The notes: a model not told the origin generated them from the sequence alone. 64,000 bases of DNA from Verrucomicrobiaceae bacterium (GCA_024232965.1 JACKQF010000003.1:1-64000), one strand, 5' to 3'. Shown: positions 51,317-58,925, numbered from the stretch's first letter. Numbers and translations: made by a program.

Positions 51317-53518
51317 ATGATCAAGAAAATCCGCCCGCCCGATGACTCCGGACGCCGCCGCCCTCACCGGCCGGCCTCCCGGTTGTCTTGGTGGCGGCGG
51401 GTCTTTTGGCGAGTCCTCGCCGTCGGGCTGATGTGCTGCACTCTGGCCGGCGGCACCATCCTCGCCGTCTATAGCCACATGGCGCGCAGTTACGACCTGC
51501 GAGGCCTCGGGCAGATGCCGGAGCGCACCGCCGTGCTCGACCGCAAAGGCCAGGTCATCGGCCGCATGAATGGAGAGGACCGCATCGTCGTTCCGCTCAG
51601 CGAGGTCTCTCCCTGGTTCATCAAGGCCCTCCTCGCCCGCGAAGACACACGCTTCTACACCCACGGCGGTATTGATTTCATCGGCGTCGCCCGCGCCATG
51701 GCCCGCAATTTGAAAGACGGCCGCATCGTCCAGGGGGCCAGCACCCTGACCATGCAGCTCGCGCGCAATAGCTTCCCAGATCTCGATGACCGCAGCTTCC
51801 ACCGCAAACTCCTGGAAATGATGCTCGCCCGGCGCATTGAAAAATACGCCACCAAGAACCAGATCATCGAGCACTACATCAACCGCATCTTCTTCGGCAC
51901 CGGCATCTACGGCATCCAGCGCGCCAGCCAGGTTTACTTCGGAAAGCACGCCTCCCAGCTCACCCTCAGCGAGGCCGCCCTCATCGCTGGCATCATCCGC
52001 AGTCCCGTCCGTTTTTCCCCCTTCCGCAATTACGATGGCGCCATCAAAGAGCGCGACGACGTGCTGCGCCGCATGCTGGCCATGAAAATGATCACCCCGC
52101 AGCAGGAGCTCGCCGCCCGCTACGACGATATCATCCTCCACGCCCAGCCCGTCTTCCAATCCCAGGGCGGCTACGCGCTGGATGCCGTCAAAAAGGAGCT
52201 GGACCTCCTCCTCGAGGCCAAAGAGATCGAAGACGGTGGCCTACAGGTCTTCACCACGCTCGATAAAGACCTGCAAACCGCCGCCGAAGCTGCCGTGGAG
52301 GCTCGGCTCCGCGCGGTGGAGGCCCTGCCGGGCTACGCTCATCCCAGCAAGGCCACCTTTGATGCCGCCTGGGACCTCACCACCGAGTTCGCTGCCACCC
52401 CGTATCTTCAGTCTGCCGTATGCCTCAAAGACAACGACACCGGCGGCTACCTCGCACTCGTCGGCGGTCGCGATTACCGGCAGAGCCGCTTCAATCGCGC
52501 CCTGCTCGGCAGTCGGCAGATTGGTTCCACCGTCAAACCCCTCGTCTATGCCGCCGCCATCGCCGCAGGGCTGCAGCCAGGATCCCTCATCCAGGACGCC
52601 CCGCTCAAGCCTCACGAGATCGATGGCGCCGATGAAAACTGGAACCCCCGCAACTCCGACGGCAAGTTTTTGGGGCCCACGCCCCTCATCACCGGCCTGG
52701 TGGAAAGCCGCAACAGCATGACGATCCGCATCGGCAATTACGCCGGACTCGACCGCGTGCTGCAGCTCCTCAAAGAAGCCGGGTTCTCCTCCAAAACCCC
52801 GCGCACCCCGCAGATCTATATTGGCAACGTCAGCTCCAGCCCCGCCCAGGTGACGAACGCCTTCAGCCTCTTTCCCAACCAAGGCGTCAGCCGACCCGGG
52901 CATTTCATCGAGCGCATTCTCGATAAAAACGGCAACGAGATCTACCGCGCCGAACCCCAAGACATGCCCATCCTCTCCCCCGGCGTCGCCCACATCCTGC
53001 GCCGCCTGCTCGCCCAGGTCATCGAGTCCGGCACCGCCGCTGCCGTCCGCAACGAGTATGGATTTCACGAGCCCGGAGGCGGCAAGACCGGCACCACCAA
53101 CGACTACAAAGACGCCTGGTTCGCCGGGTACACGGATCGCCTCACCTGCGGCGTTTGGGTCGGATTGGACAAGCCCCTCACCATTGTGGAAGAAGGCTAC
53201 GGCGGAAAACTCGCCGTCCCCATCTGGGCAGACGTCATGAAAAAAGCCGTCGCGCTCGGCTACGTCCCCGAGGCCCCAAAGGTCGAAATCCCCCTCACAC
53301 GAGTCCTCCTCTGCCGCACCTCCAATGACCTCGCCACCGACGCCTGCCATCTCGCTGGCATGGCCTATGAGGACGACATTCCCTTCGAGCTCGTCCCCCA
53401 GTCCTTCTGCCGCGAGCACACCGGCATCGGCCCCGGTGCCATTCCGCCCGGCTCTCCCGCGATCCCAACGCCTCCCCGCCGCAGCGCCTGGGAACGTTTT
53501 AAGGGCCTCTTCCGCTGA
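51317..53518 (+). CDS. Class A penicillin-binding protein (PBP1A family)
   Basis: Bifunctional glycosyltransferase and transpeptidase for peptidoglycan. 733 residues. A basic N-terminus precedes one membrane anchor (VFWRVLAVGLMCCTLAGGTIL). The GT51 domain (~75-245) has the catalytic Glu in ALLAREDTRFYTHGG (E109), GASTLTMQLARN and ALIAGIIRSP. The transpeptidase has S404xxK407 (GSTVKPL), SRN at 464-466 (VESRNSM) and KTG at 590-592 (GGKTGTTNDYKDAWFAGY). The tail is short, ending RFKGLFR. It is the last gene before the accessory island. A hairpin repeat follows 25 bases after the stop. Confidence 0.95.
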   Translation: MIKKIRPPDDSGRRRPHRPASRLSWWRRVFWRVLAVGLMCCTLAGGTILAVYSHMARSYDLRGLGQMPERTAVLDRKGQVIGRMNGEDRIVVPLSEVSPWFIKALLAREDTRFYTHGGIDFIGVARAMARNLKDGRIVQGASTLTMQLARNSFPDLDDRSFHRKLLEMMLARRIEKYATKNQIIEHYINRIFFGTGIYGIQRASQVYFGKHASQLTLSEAALIAGIIRSPVRFSPFRNYDGAIKERDDVLRRMLAMKMITPQQELAARYDDIILHAQPVFQSQGGYALDAVKKELDLLLEAKEIEDGGLQVFTTLDKDLQTAAEAAVEARLRAVEALPGYAHPSKATFDAAWDLTTEFAATPYLQSAVCLKDNDTGGYLALVGGRDYRQSRFNRALLGSRQIGSTVKPLVYAAAIAAGLQPGSLIQDAPLKPHEIDGADENWNPRNSDGKFLGPTPLITGLVESRNSMTIRIGNYAGLDRVLQLLKEAGFSSKTPRTPQIYIGNVSSSPAQVTNAFSLFPNQGVSRPGHFIERILDKNGNEIYRAEPQDMPILSPGVAHILRRLLAQVIESGTAAAVRNEYGFHEPGGGKTGTTNDYKDAWFAGYTDRLTCGVWVGLDKPLTIVEEGYGGKLAVPIWADVMKKAVALGYVPEAPKVEIPLTRVLLCRTSNDLATDACHLAGMAYEDDIPFELVPQSFCREHTGIGPGAIPPGSPAIPTPPRRSAWERFKGLFR

Positions 53519-53525
53519 GGTCGAG

Positions 53526-53563
53526 CAGCGGCGTGCTGTAGCTGGGCTCTGTGAGCCCGGAGC
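53526..53563. repeat. Hairpin repeat A, copy 1
   Basis: Contains GTAGCTGGGCTCTGTGAGCC and CGGAGC; GGGCTC (53544-53549) pairs with GAGCCC (53553-53558) around a 3-base loop. The second copy is at 58948-58985. It may also serve as a terminator for the PBP gene. Confidence 0.6.
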
Positions 53564-53668
53564 CTTTGAATCCCCGAAGAGAACGCCGGGGAGGGTGGCA
53601 GGAGTCAAAAGTGAAAAGTAAACAGTGGTCAGATCCATCCGGCATCCGTGGTCGGATGAAGAAAGGAC

Positions 53669-53830
53669 CGCTGGCAGTTCCTCCGTCGTCGTGCTTCGGA
53701 GCGCTGGCTGCCAGCCAGTGTAAGGCTTGGGGCCTTCTAGGCCCCACTCCACCAGCGAGGACGAAGGATCAGCCCTCAGGGACTACTCAGCCTCTTTGCG
53801 ATCTCTGCGATCTTTTGCGGCCAATCCCTC
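53669..53830. repeat. Composite intergenic repeat C-B, copy 1
   Basis: Part C (53669-53754): TTCCTCCGTCGTCGTGCTTC and the palindrome GGGGCCTTCTAGGCCCC (53729-53745). Part B (from 53791): CCTCTTTGCGATCTCTGCGA and TCTTTTGCGGCCAATCC. The same C-then-B order recurs at 54494-54656 and 57873-58035. Together with the region up to 53916 this is the ~400-base gap between the PBP gene and the first parD, which otherwise holds no gene. Confidence 0.8.
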
Positions 53831-53882
53831 CCGAAAAACGGCTTGGTGCCCTCTAGACCCCCCACAACCCAAGAGCTAAAAC

Positions 53883-53910
53883 TCGACAACACCCGCCATC
53901 GTCGTAAAAT
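53883..53910 (+). promoter_or_regulatory. Promoter of parDE copy 1
   Basis: TCGACA (53883-53888), 16-base spacer, TAAAAT (53905-53910). The start ATG is at 53917, only 6 bases after the -10 box, so the transcript may be leaderless. The identical arrangement precedes copy 2. Confidence 0.5.
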
Positions 53911-53916
53911 GCGCCC

Positions 53917-54147
53917 ATGACCGTCGCCCTTCCACCCGCTTTGGCTCAGCTCGTCGAACGCCTCGTCCACACCGGGCGCTACGCCGACGAAGGAGAGGTG
54001 ATTCGCGAGGCCCTTCGCGTTCTCGAGCACCAAGAGTTCGATGAATCCCCAGCGCTGGAGGCCGCCCTGCTCGAAGGAGTGCGTTCACCTCACCGGCCCT
54101 ACGACGCCACAGTGCTTGAGGCCATTCGTCAAAGTGCCCGCCCATGA
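53917..54147 (+). CDS. ParD-family antitoxin, copy 1
   Basis: 76 residues. The N-terminal half is a ribbon-helix-helix fold (MTVALPPALAQLVERLVHTG, then RYADEGEVIREALRVLE), which should bind the promoter as a dimer; the C-terminal part (LEAALLEGVRSPHRPYDATV) would wrap around and neutralise ParE. Its last codons overlap parE by four bases (ATGA), typical for coupled toxin-antitoxin genes. Amino-acid identical to the copy at 57295-57525. Probably autoregulates at the promoter just upstream. Confidence 0.9.
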   Translation: MTVALPPALAQLVERLVHTGRYADEGEVIREALRVLEHQEFDESPALEAALLEGVRSPHRPYDATVLEAIRQSARP

Positions 54148-54473
54148 GCCTACCCGTCGTCATTGCTGAGCGTGCGGAGCGGGATATGGCTTCTCAATAC
54201 GGATGGTATCTGGAGAACGCTGACTCCGTCGTGGCAGAACGATATTTGCATGCGATCGACCAATCCATTCAGCAGCTCGCTGTCGATCCGGCGCTTGGTG
54301 TTCCACGTCACTTTCAGGCAGACGAGCTTAGAGGCATCCGAAGTTTGCAAGCTGCCCGTCCCTTTGACAAGCACCTCATCTTCTATCGCTATGATGCTAG
54401 GCTAAGCATTGAGCGGGTGATGCACGGTGCGCGAGATCTGCCAATACGACTCATCGAGTTGCCAGAGAATTGA
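54144..54473 (+). CDS. ParE/RelE-family toxin, copy 1
   Basis: 109 residues. Typical ParE core: VVIAERAERDMASQYGWYLE, LRGIRSLQAARPFDKHLIFY and SIERVMHGARDLPIRLIEL. ParE toxins target DNA gyrase; the RelE superfamily also includes mRNA nucleases, and the ARDL ending and HLIFYR segment support the ParE side. Differs from the second copy at two positions (Val versus Ala, Pro versus Arg near residues 48-55). Repeat C, with its palindrome, follows the stop by 20 bases. Confidence 0.9.
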   Translation: MSLPVVIAERAERDMASQYGWYLENADSVVAERYLHAIDQSIQQLAVDPALGVPRHFQADELRGIRSLQAARPFDKHLIFYRYDARLSIERVMHGARDLPIRLIELPEN

Positions 54474-54493
54474 GGAGCTGTACCCCCTGAATA

Positions 54494-54656
54494 GCGCTGG
54501 CTTTTCCTCCTTCGTCGTACTTCGGAGAACAGGCCTGCCAGTGTAAGGCTTGGGCCTTCTAGGCCGAATCAATCCCATTCTCCTGCCCACATTCTACTGC
54601 CAAAAACTGCATCCCCACCTCTTTGCGATCTCTGCGTTCTTTTGCGGCCAATCCCT
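54494..54656. repeat. Composite intergenic repeat C-B, copy 2
   Basis: Part C (54494-54565) directly after the first parE; part B from 54618, with one change (TGCGTTCT for TGCGATCT). Part C can form a GGCC/GGCC hairpin that may end the parDE transcript. Confidence 0.8.
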
Positions 54657-54690
54657 TCCGAAAACCACTCTCCCAGTCTCTCACCTCATC

Positions 54691-55104
54691 ATGGCCACCG
54701 CCAAAAAGAAACTCGCAAAGCCCAAGGCCAAGAATGCCGCAACCCCAAAGCCGCCGCCTCAACCCAAGGTGAAGGTGGCGACGAAGCCCGTGCCCAAAGC
54801 AAAAACAAAAGCCAAGAAGGCCGCAAGGCCCAGGCCGAAACGGAAATCCAAACCCACACCCCAGTGGCTCCTTTACGTCCTGGAGTGCAACGACGGCACC
54901 TACTACTGCGGCATCACCAACGATCTCGACCGTCGAGTCGCCCAGCACAACGCTGGGACCGCCGCCCGCTACACCCGAGGCCGAGGCCCGGTCAAAGTCC
55001 TCCGCACCTGGCCCCTCCCCGACCGCTCCACCGCCAGCAAAGCCGAATACGCCTTCAAAGCCCTCAGCCGGGCAGAGAAAGAAGCCCGCTTGAAGGGGAA
55101 GTGA
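54691..55104 (+). CDS. GIY-YIG nuclease with Lys/Pro/Ala-rich N-terminal tail
   Basis: 137 residues from the ATG at 54691; the open frame begins at 54550 but that part is repeat DNA. Residues 1-55 are a basic low-complexity tail (KKKLAKPKAKNAATPKPPPQ, then KTKAKKAARPRPKRKSK), resembling histone H1-like DNA-binding tails. Residues ~57-135 are a GIY-YIG domain of the YhbQ/UPF0213 type: LYVLECNDGTYYCGITNDLD, RRVAQHNAGTAARYT, RGPVKVLRTW and the catalytic Glu in SKAEYAFKALSRAEKEA. It probably cuts or nicks DNA, with the tail giving non-specific binding. It is the only gene of its cassette, between two motif B copies. Confidence 0.85.
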   Translation: MATAKKKLAKPKAKNAATPKPPPQPKVKVATKPVPKAKTKAKKAARPRPKRKSKPTPQWLLYVLECNDGTYYCGITNDLDRRVAQHNAGTAARYTRGRGPVKVLRTWPLPDRSTASKAEYAFKALSRAEKEARLKGK

Positions 55105-55116
55105 GGGATGCCAATA

Positions 55117-55289
55117 CGGAATTAGGAAGGTAAGAAAGGGGTAGGGCCGGGTTGTGCGCGGCCGATCCTTCTGGGGCGATTAGATCTGCCAACCACGGAA
55201 GACACGGAATCCACGGAAAGGGATGCAGAGTTGGTGATTGAGTGCCTGTGCTGCCTCTTTGCGATCTCTGCGATCTTTTGCGGCCAATC
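55117..55289. repeat. Composite intergenic repeat T-B, copy 1
   Basis: Part T: AATTAGGAAGGT, GGGTTGTGCGCGGCCGATCC, GATCTGCCAACCACGGAAGA and CACGGAATCCACGGAAAGG; part B (55254-55289) follows directly. About 95% identical to 57025-57203. The next bases (CCCCAGAAACTAACGGCAGA) recur after the 59174 copy of B. Confidence 0.85.
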
Positions 55290-55333
55290 AAACCCCAGAA
55301 ACTAACGGCAGAAAGATTGACGGCAGAAATATT

Positions 55334-56131
55334 TCAGCTTTGGGGAATGTGTGGGAGGACCTCCTGGGTCACCCAATCGTGCGCTGCGACTGGATCAAAC
55401 TTCACACCTGGGCGGAGCAGTGGCGGTGTGTCGGACAGGAACCCCGCGTGTTTCATCTTCGCAGCCAGATTCGTGGCGAATACCTCCGGCGAGACCGGAT
55501 GGTTTTCCGCCTTCATGTAATGCGCGAAGGTGGTAGCTACGGCCGGCGCATCGAGAACAGCGGCACGGTGGGCCTGCCAGAGATCAAAGAGGTCCCGGCC
55601 CTTGCGGCGTTGATACAGCGCCCGGAGCTTGGTCCCGAGGAGTTCGGTGGTGGCGTAAATCGGGAGGACCGCCGCCCCAGAGAACCAGCGGGAGGCGACC
55701 GCAAACTGGGTCTGCTCGATCGGCATCACGCAGAGGTGTTCGCGGGTGTTGATCTCTATTTTCAGGCGCAGCCGGATCACGGGCGGCAGTTCGGATTCAA
55801 AACGCCAGGTTAGCGTGGCTCCACGGGCACTGATGTCGCTTCTCGGTTCGCCAAGCCACGGATTCAGCCGCTCTCGCAACCGGTCCAGGGTTTCGCCGAT
55901 GGGTTCTTCGCGCAGTTGGACAAAGTCAAGATCCTCCGAGTAGCGGGCAGCGGGCTGGAGCACGATTTTGTGAAGAGCGGTGCCGCCACGGAAGAGGAGC
56001 CGTTCTTTCAACATGGGGTCTGCGTAAATTTCCACCAAAGCACGGGAAAGCACCAGATCCTGTTCGACCTGGGCTGGCGATGTCCACGGGCATTGCTGTG
56101 ACCACTCAGTGATGTATGCGGGTGAGATCAC
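55334..56131 (-). CDS. AbiEii/AbiGii-type nucleotidyltransferase toxin
   Basis: 265 residues. Nucleotidyltransferase motifs: LLFRGGTALHKIVLQPAARY with GG, T and K, then SEDLDFVQL with the two metal-binding Asp. TELLGTKLRALYQRRKGRDL, followed by FDLW, is the conserved C-terminal AbiEii segment. Toxins of this family add nucleotides to tRNA acceptor ends or otherwise stop growth, and give abortive infection against phage. Its start overlaps the stop of the antitoxin gene by four bases. The stop is close to composite repeat T-B copy 1. On the minus strand, opposite to parDE. Confidence 0.9.
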   Translation of the reverse strand: MISPAYITEWSQQCPWTSPAQVEQDLVLSRALVEIYADPMLKERLLFRGGTALHKIVLQPAARYSEDLDFVQLREEPIGETLDRLRERLNPWLGEPRSDISARGATLTWRFESELPPVIRLRLKIEINTREHLCVMPIEQTQFAVASRWFSGAAVLPIYATTELLGTKLRALYQRRKGRDLFDLWQAHRAAVLDAPAVATTFAHYMKAENHPVSPEVFATNLAAKMKHAGFLSDTPPLLRPGVKFDPVAAHDWVTQEVLPHIPQS

Positions 56132-56928
56132 AGGTCTGCCTCTGGTTGGGCGTTTTCGAGGATTTGCCAGCGGTTTCCGGAGGCGGTGCCGGTGCGTGAA
56201 GCACCGGGATCCAGCGCTGCTCTGGACCAGGACTTCGACGACGGCAGGGTTTCGTGGAGGGCGTCAGCGAGTGACCTCTGCCCCAGTAGGTCCAGCAACC
56301 AACCCAGGCGTTGGATCTGGGCAAATTCGGATTCTGCGGCGGATGCGGCGGCGAGCCCGGCGGGATTCATGGCCTCCGCCAGTTCGGATAGGACGGTCAG
56401 CACGGCATCCAGTCCACCGATGTGGCGGGAGTAGCGGACCAGATCAAGGGCGGTCGACTCTGGGGTGGATACTGGCAGCATTCCGGAGTGGCCCTTGTGC
56501 TGCATCAGAGGCGTGGAGGCCAAATCCTGTTTGAGGAAGAACCGGATTGAAAGTCCTGGGATATCCAGCCGACGCTCCTGCCGGGAAACCACCAGTTGAA
56601 GTTGCTGGACCTGTTGATGCGCCGCCCCATGGAGCGCGGCCGCGCTCAGCAGTCCCACATAATAGGGCAGGTCCAAGGAACGCATCAGATCGTCCAAAAA
56701 CCAGTCATAGGGAGGGAGCCCCTGGGTGGCAAACTCCACCGGCACGATCGCATGGAACCCCCTGCGAAGACGTTTGACCCGGCCCTTTCGGGCGAGCCGT
56801 TGCAGCGCCTTACCCACTGCGGCGGAGGAAGCAGGCAACGCATTCTCCACGTCCGCACGATCAAAGCCGTAAAGGCCCCGCCGTTGGAAGTCATCGAGGA
56901 GATCGGAGACCCGTTTATCGTCGCTCAT
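56128..56928 (-). CDS. AbiEi-type antitoxin / transcriptional regulator
   Basis: 266 residues. An N-terminal winged helix-turn-helix (VSDLLDDFQRRGLYGFDRAD, ASSAAVGKALQRLARKGRVK, RLRRGFHAIVP) is followed by the AbiEi antitoxin domain: YYVGLLSAAALHGAAHQQ, QERRLDIPGLSIRFFLK and VSTPESTALDLVRYSRHIGG. In known AbiE systems this protein represses its own operon through inverted repeats in the promoter and opposes AbiEii by an indirect (type IV) mechanism. An inverted repeat overlapping the -35 box is present here. Coupled to the toxin gene by an ATGA overlap. Confidence 0.9.
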   Translation of the reverse strand: MSDDKRVSDLLDDFQRRGLYGFDRADVENALPASSAAVGKALQRLARKGRVKRLRRGFHAIVPVEFATQGLPPYDWFLDDLMRSLDLPYYVGLLSAAALHGAAHQQVQQLQLVVSRQERRLDIPGLSIRFFLKQDLASTPLMQHKGHSGMLPVSTPESTALDLVRYSRHIGGLDAVLTVLSELAEAMNPAGLAAASAAESEFAQIQRLGWLLDLLGQRSLADALHETLPSSKSWSRAALDPGASRTGTASGNRWQILENAQPEADL

Positions 56929-56938
56929 TGTGTGCTAA

Positions 56939-56968
56939 GTTATACGTTAATGGACACAATTCGTCCAT
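56939..56968 (-). promoter_or_regulatory. Promoter and operator of the AbiE pair
   Basis: On the minus strand: -35 TGGACG (56967-56962), 17-base spacer, -10 TATAAC (56944-56939), 11 bases before the start codon. A perfect inverted repeat, ATGGAC with GTCCAT around GAATTGT (56950-56968), covers the -35 and spacer, the expected place for AbiEi repression. Confidence 0.6.
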
Positions 56969-57024
56969 TTATTATTTAATCAGCACTATTCACCCTTCCT
57001 TTGCTTCGTCGATGATTGAGGCGA

Positions 57025-57203
57025 TACCGAATTAGGAAGGTAGGCACGAAAACGGTAGGGCTGCGTTGTGCGCGGCCGATCCTTCTGGGGCGATTAGATC
57101 TGCCAACCACGGAAGACACGGAATCCACGGAAAGGGATGCAGAGTTGGTGATTGAGTGCCTGTGCTGCCTCTTTGCGATCTCTGCGATCTTTTGCGGCCA
57201 ATC
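57025..57203. repeat. Composite intergenic repeat T-B, copy 2
   Basis: Same T and B parts as 55117-55289; B at 57168-57203 is also the left end of the second parDE block. The two T-B copies flank the AbiE pair as direct repeats. With the AbiE promoter it fills the 366-base gap before parD copy 2; no gene is present. Confidence 0.85.
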
Positions 57204-57260
57204 CCTCCCCGAAAAACGGCTTGGCGCCCTCTAGACCTCTCACAACCCCAGAGCTAAAAC

Positions 57261-57288
57261 TCGACAACACCCGCCATCGTCGTAAAAT
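57261..57288 (+). promoter_or_regulatory. Promoter of parDE copy 2
   Basis: TCGACA (57261-57266), 16-base spacer, TAAAAT (57283-57288); ATG at 57295, same 6-base gap as in copy 1. Confidence 0.5.
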
Positions 57289-57294
57289 GCGCCC

Positions 57295-57525
57295 ATGACC
57301 GTCGCCCTTCCACCCGCTTTGGCTCAGCTCGTCGAACGCCTCGTCCACACCGGGCGCTACGCCGACGAAGGAGAGGTGATTCGCGAGGCCCTTCGCGTTC
57401 TCGAGCACCAAGAGTTCGATGAATCCCCAGCGCTGGAGGCCGCCCTGCTCGAAGGAGTGCGTTCACCTCACCGGCCCTACGACGCCACAGTGCTTGAGGC
57501 CATTCGTCAAAGTGCCCGCCCATGA
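57295..57525 (+). CDS. ParD-family antitoxin, copy 2
   Basis: 76 residues, identical to the product at 53917-54147. Because both antitoxins are the same, each should neutralise both toxins and repress both promoters, so the two loci form one regulatory network, unless the two ParE changes affect binding. Four-base overlap with the toxin gene. Confidence 0.9.
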   Translation: MTVALPPALAQLVERLVHTGRYADEGEVIREALRVLEHQEFDESPALEAALLEGVRSPHRPYDATVLEAIRQSARP

Positions 57526-57851
57526 GCCTACCCGTCGTCATTGCTGAGCGTGCGGAGCGGGATATGGCTTCTCAATACGGATGGTATCTGGAGAACGCTG
57601 ACTCCGTCGTGGCAGAACGATATTTGCATGCGATCGACCAATCCATTCAGCAGCTCGCTGCCGATCCGGCGCTTGGTGTTCGACGTCACTTTCAGGCAGA
57701 CGAGCTTAGAGGCATCCGAAGTTTGCAAGCTGCCCGTCCCTTTGACAAGCACCTCATCTTCTACCGCTATGATGCTAGGCTAAGCATTGAGCGGGTGATG
57801 CACGGTGCGCGAGATCTGCCAATACGACTCATCGAGTTGCCAGAGAATTGA
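57522..57851 (+). CDS. ParE/RelE-family toxin, copy 2
   Basis: 109 residues; same motifs as copy 1 (HLIFYRYDARLSIERVMHGA, then RDLP). It has Ala and Arg where copy 1 has Val and Pro (LAADPALGVRRHF versus LAVDPALGVPRHF). Both copies have intact frames and start/stop codons, so neither looks like a pseudogene. Repeat C follows 21 bases after the stop. Confidence 0.9.
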   Translation: MSLPVVIAERAERDMASQYGWYLENADSVVAERYLHAIDQSIQQLAADPALGVRRHFQADELRGIRSLQAARPFDKHLIFYRYDARLSIERVMHGARDLPIRLIELPEN

Positions 57852-57872
57852 GGAGCTGTCCCCCTCTGAATA

Positions 57873-58035
57873 GCGCTGGCTTTTCCTCCTTCGTCGTACT
57901 TCGGAGAACAGACCTGCCAGTTTAAGGCTTGGGGCCTTCTAGGCCAGAATCAATCCCATTCTCCTGCCCACATTCTACTGCCAACCACTGCTCGCCCACC
58001 TTCTTTGCGATCTCTGCGATCTTTTGCGGCCAATC
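57873..58035. repeat. Composite intergenic repeat C-B, copy 3
   Basis: Part C (57873-57945) with the palindrome GGGGCCTTCTAGGCC; part B from 57999. The gap between parE copy 2 and the exported-protein gene (309 bases) is filled by this repeat and by a GACGAG-rich stretch (58056-58090) that reads like the dispersed TCGTCC family in opposite orientation. Confidence 0.8.
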
Positions 58036-58160
58036 CCACACACCCCAACCACCACCGAAGGACGAGATCGAAGGACGAGCACGACGACGAAAAAACAATC
58101 CCTCCCACGACCACCGTTTGCATTGCCTTACCCCCACCGCATCTGCTACACCTTCATCCC

Positions 58161-58799
58161 ATGACATCGCTCCATCGCCCCATTGCTTGCCTCACCCTGG
58201 CCTTTTCTGTGTTCAGCGCTGCCGTCTCGTCGGCTCAAGATCTCAAGAGCGTCGCCGCTGCCATCGATGGCTATCGGTTCGAGTTCGCTTGCAAGGACCC
58301 GATGCCGGAAAACCCCAAGCCGGGCGCAGATGGGATCTCGGCCCGCATGACGGATGATCCTGCCACCAACGATAAGTTCACCGATGTCCGCACCTTCGGC
58401 GGCGAACCCGGGAAACGCTACAAGGTCACCCTCCGCGTCCGGGGCGTGGTGGAGCCCATGATGTACAAAGTCGGCCAAAGCGTCGGCGAATACTTCTACA
58501 TCGGCGGCGTCCCCAACAACGCCACGTACAACATCTACCAGCTCAGCATCTCCTCGCCCGCCACCCACGTCTTCTTCAACCGCCAGGACAAGGTCGGCCA
58601 CCGCATCTTCACCATCGACTACACCGCCACGGTCGAGATCGAAGGCGGCGCGACCCTGACCTTTCATGGCGACGGCCAGAACGGCCACATGATCACCAAC
58701 TTCGCCAAACTCGTCGTCCCAGAAATCCCCCCCGCACCCCAGCCCTTCAACGGTCAGTTCATCCAGTTGAACGTCACCGACGTGGTCGAGGTGAAATGA
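58161..58799 (+). CDS. Exported protein of unknown function
   Basis: 212 residues from the ATG at 58161, which opens a signal peptide (LHRPIACLTLAFSVFSAAVSS, cleavage near SSAQ). The mature part is predicted beta-rich: YRFEFACKDPMPENPKPGAD, KRYKVTLRVRGVVEPMMYKV, GEYFYIGGVPNNATYNIYQL, HRIFTIDYTATVEIEGGATL and TFHGDGQNGHMITNF. It may be a secreted carbohydrate- or surface-binding domain; I do not recognise the family. It is the one cargo of the island with no obvious link to defence, placed between motif B copies at 57999 and 59174. Confidence 0.75.
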   Translation: MTSLHRPIACLTLAFSVFSAAVSSAQDLKSVAAAIDGYRFEFACKDPMPENPKPGADGISARMTDDPATNDKFTDVRTFGGEPGKRYKVTLRVRGVVEPMMYKVGQSVGEYFYIGGVPNNATYNIYQLSISSPATHVFFNRQDKVGHRIFTIDYTATVEIEGGATLTFHGDGQNGHMITNFAKLVVPEIPPAPQPFNGQFIQLNVTDVVEVK

Positions 58800-58816
58800 T
58801 CGGCTACGGGCGACTG

Positions 58817-58925
58817 AGGAATTAGGAAGGCAGGAACGAAAAGGGTAGGGCTGCGTTGTGCGCGGCCCAAATTTCTCGGGGGATCTGCCAACCACGGAAG
58901 ACGCGGAACCCACGGAATGGGAGGC
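58817..58925. repeat. Composite repeat, part T only (copy 3)
   Basis: AATTAGGAAGGCAGGAACGA, GGGCTGCGTTGTGCGCGGCC and GATCTGCCAACCACGGAAGA match the T-B copies, then the sequence diverges before part B. The 466-base gap 58800-59265 holds this, hairpin repeat A copy 2 and T-B copy 4, with no gene. Confidence 0.8.

Larger units (their letters stand above)
53791..54656. repeat. Direct duplication of the parDE block, copy 1
   Basis: About 866 bases nearly identical to 57168-58035 and in the same orientation, 3.4 kb apart. It starts and ends with motif B and contains promoter, parD, parE and repeat C. The two ParD proteins are identical; the ParE proteins differ at two residues. Confidence 0.9.
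57168..58035. repeat. Direct duplication of the parDE block, copy 2
   Basis: Partner of 53791-54656. Both ends are motif B. A few single-base differences and one-base indels separate the copies, so the duplication is recent or kept uniform by gene conversion. Confidence 0.9.

Noticed and set aside
52241..53752. A 503-codon minus-strand frame over the class A PBP gene
   Set aside because: Antisense to the PBP1A transpeptidase region; Gly/Glu/Ala-rich low-complexity translation, no conserved segments.
53876..54163. Identical 95-codon minus-strand frames opposite both parD copies
   Set aside because: The conservation comes from the DNA duplication, and parD has clear family motifs on the plus strand.
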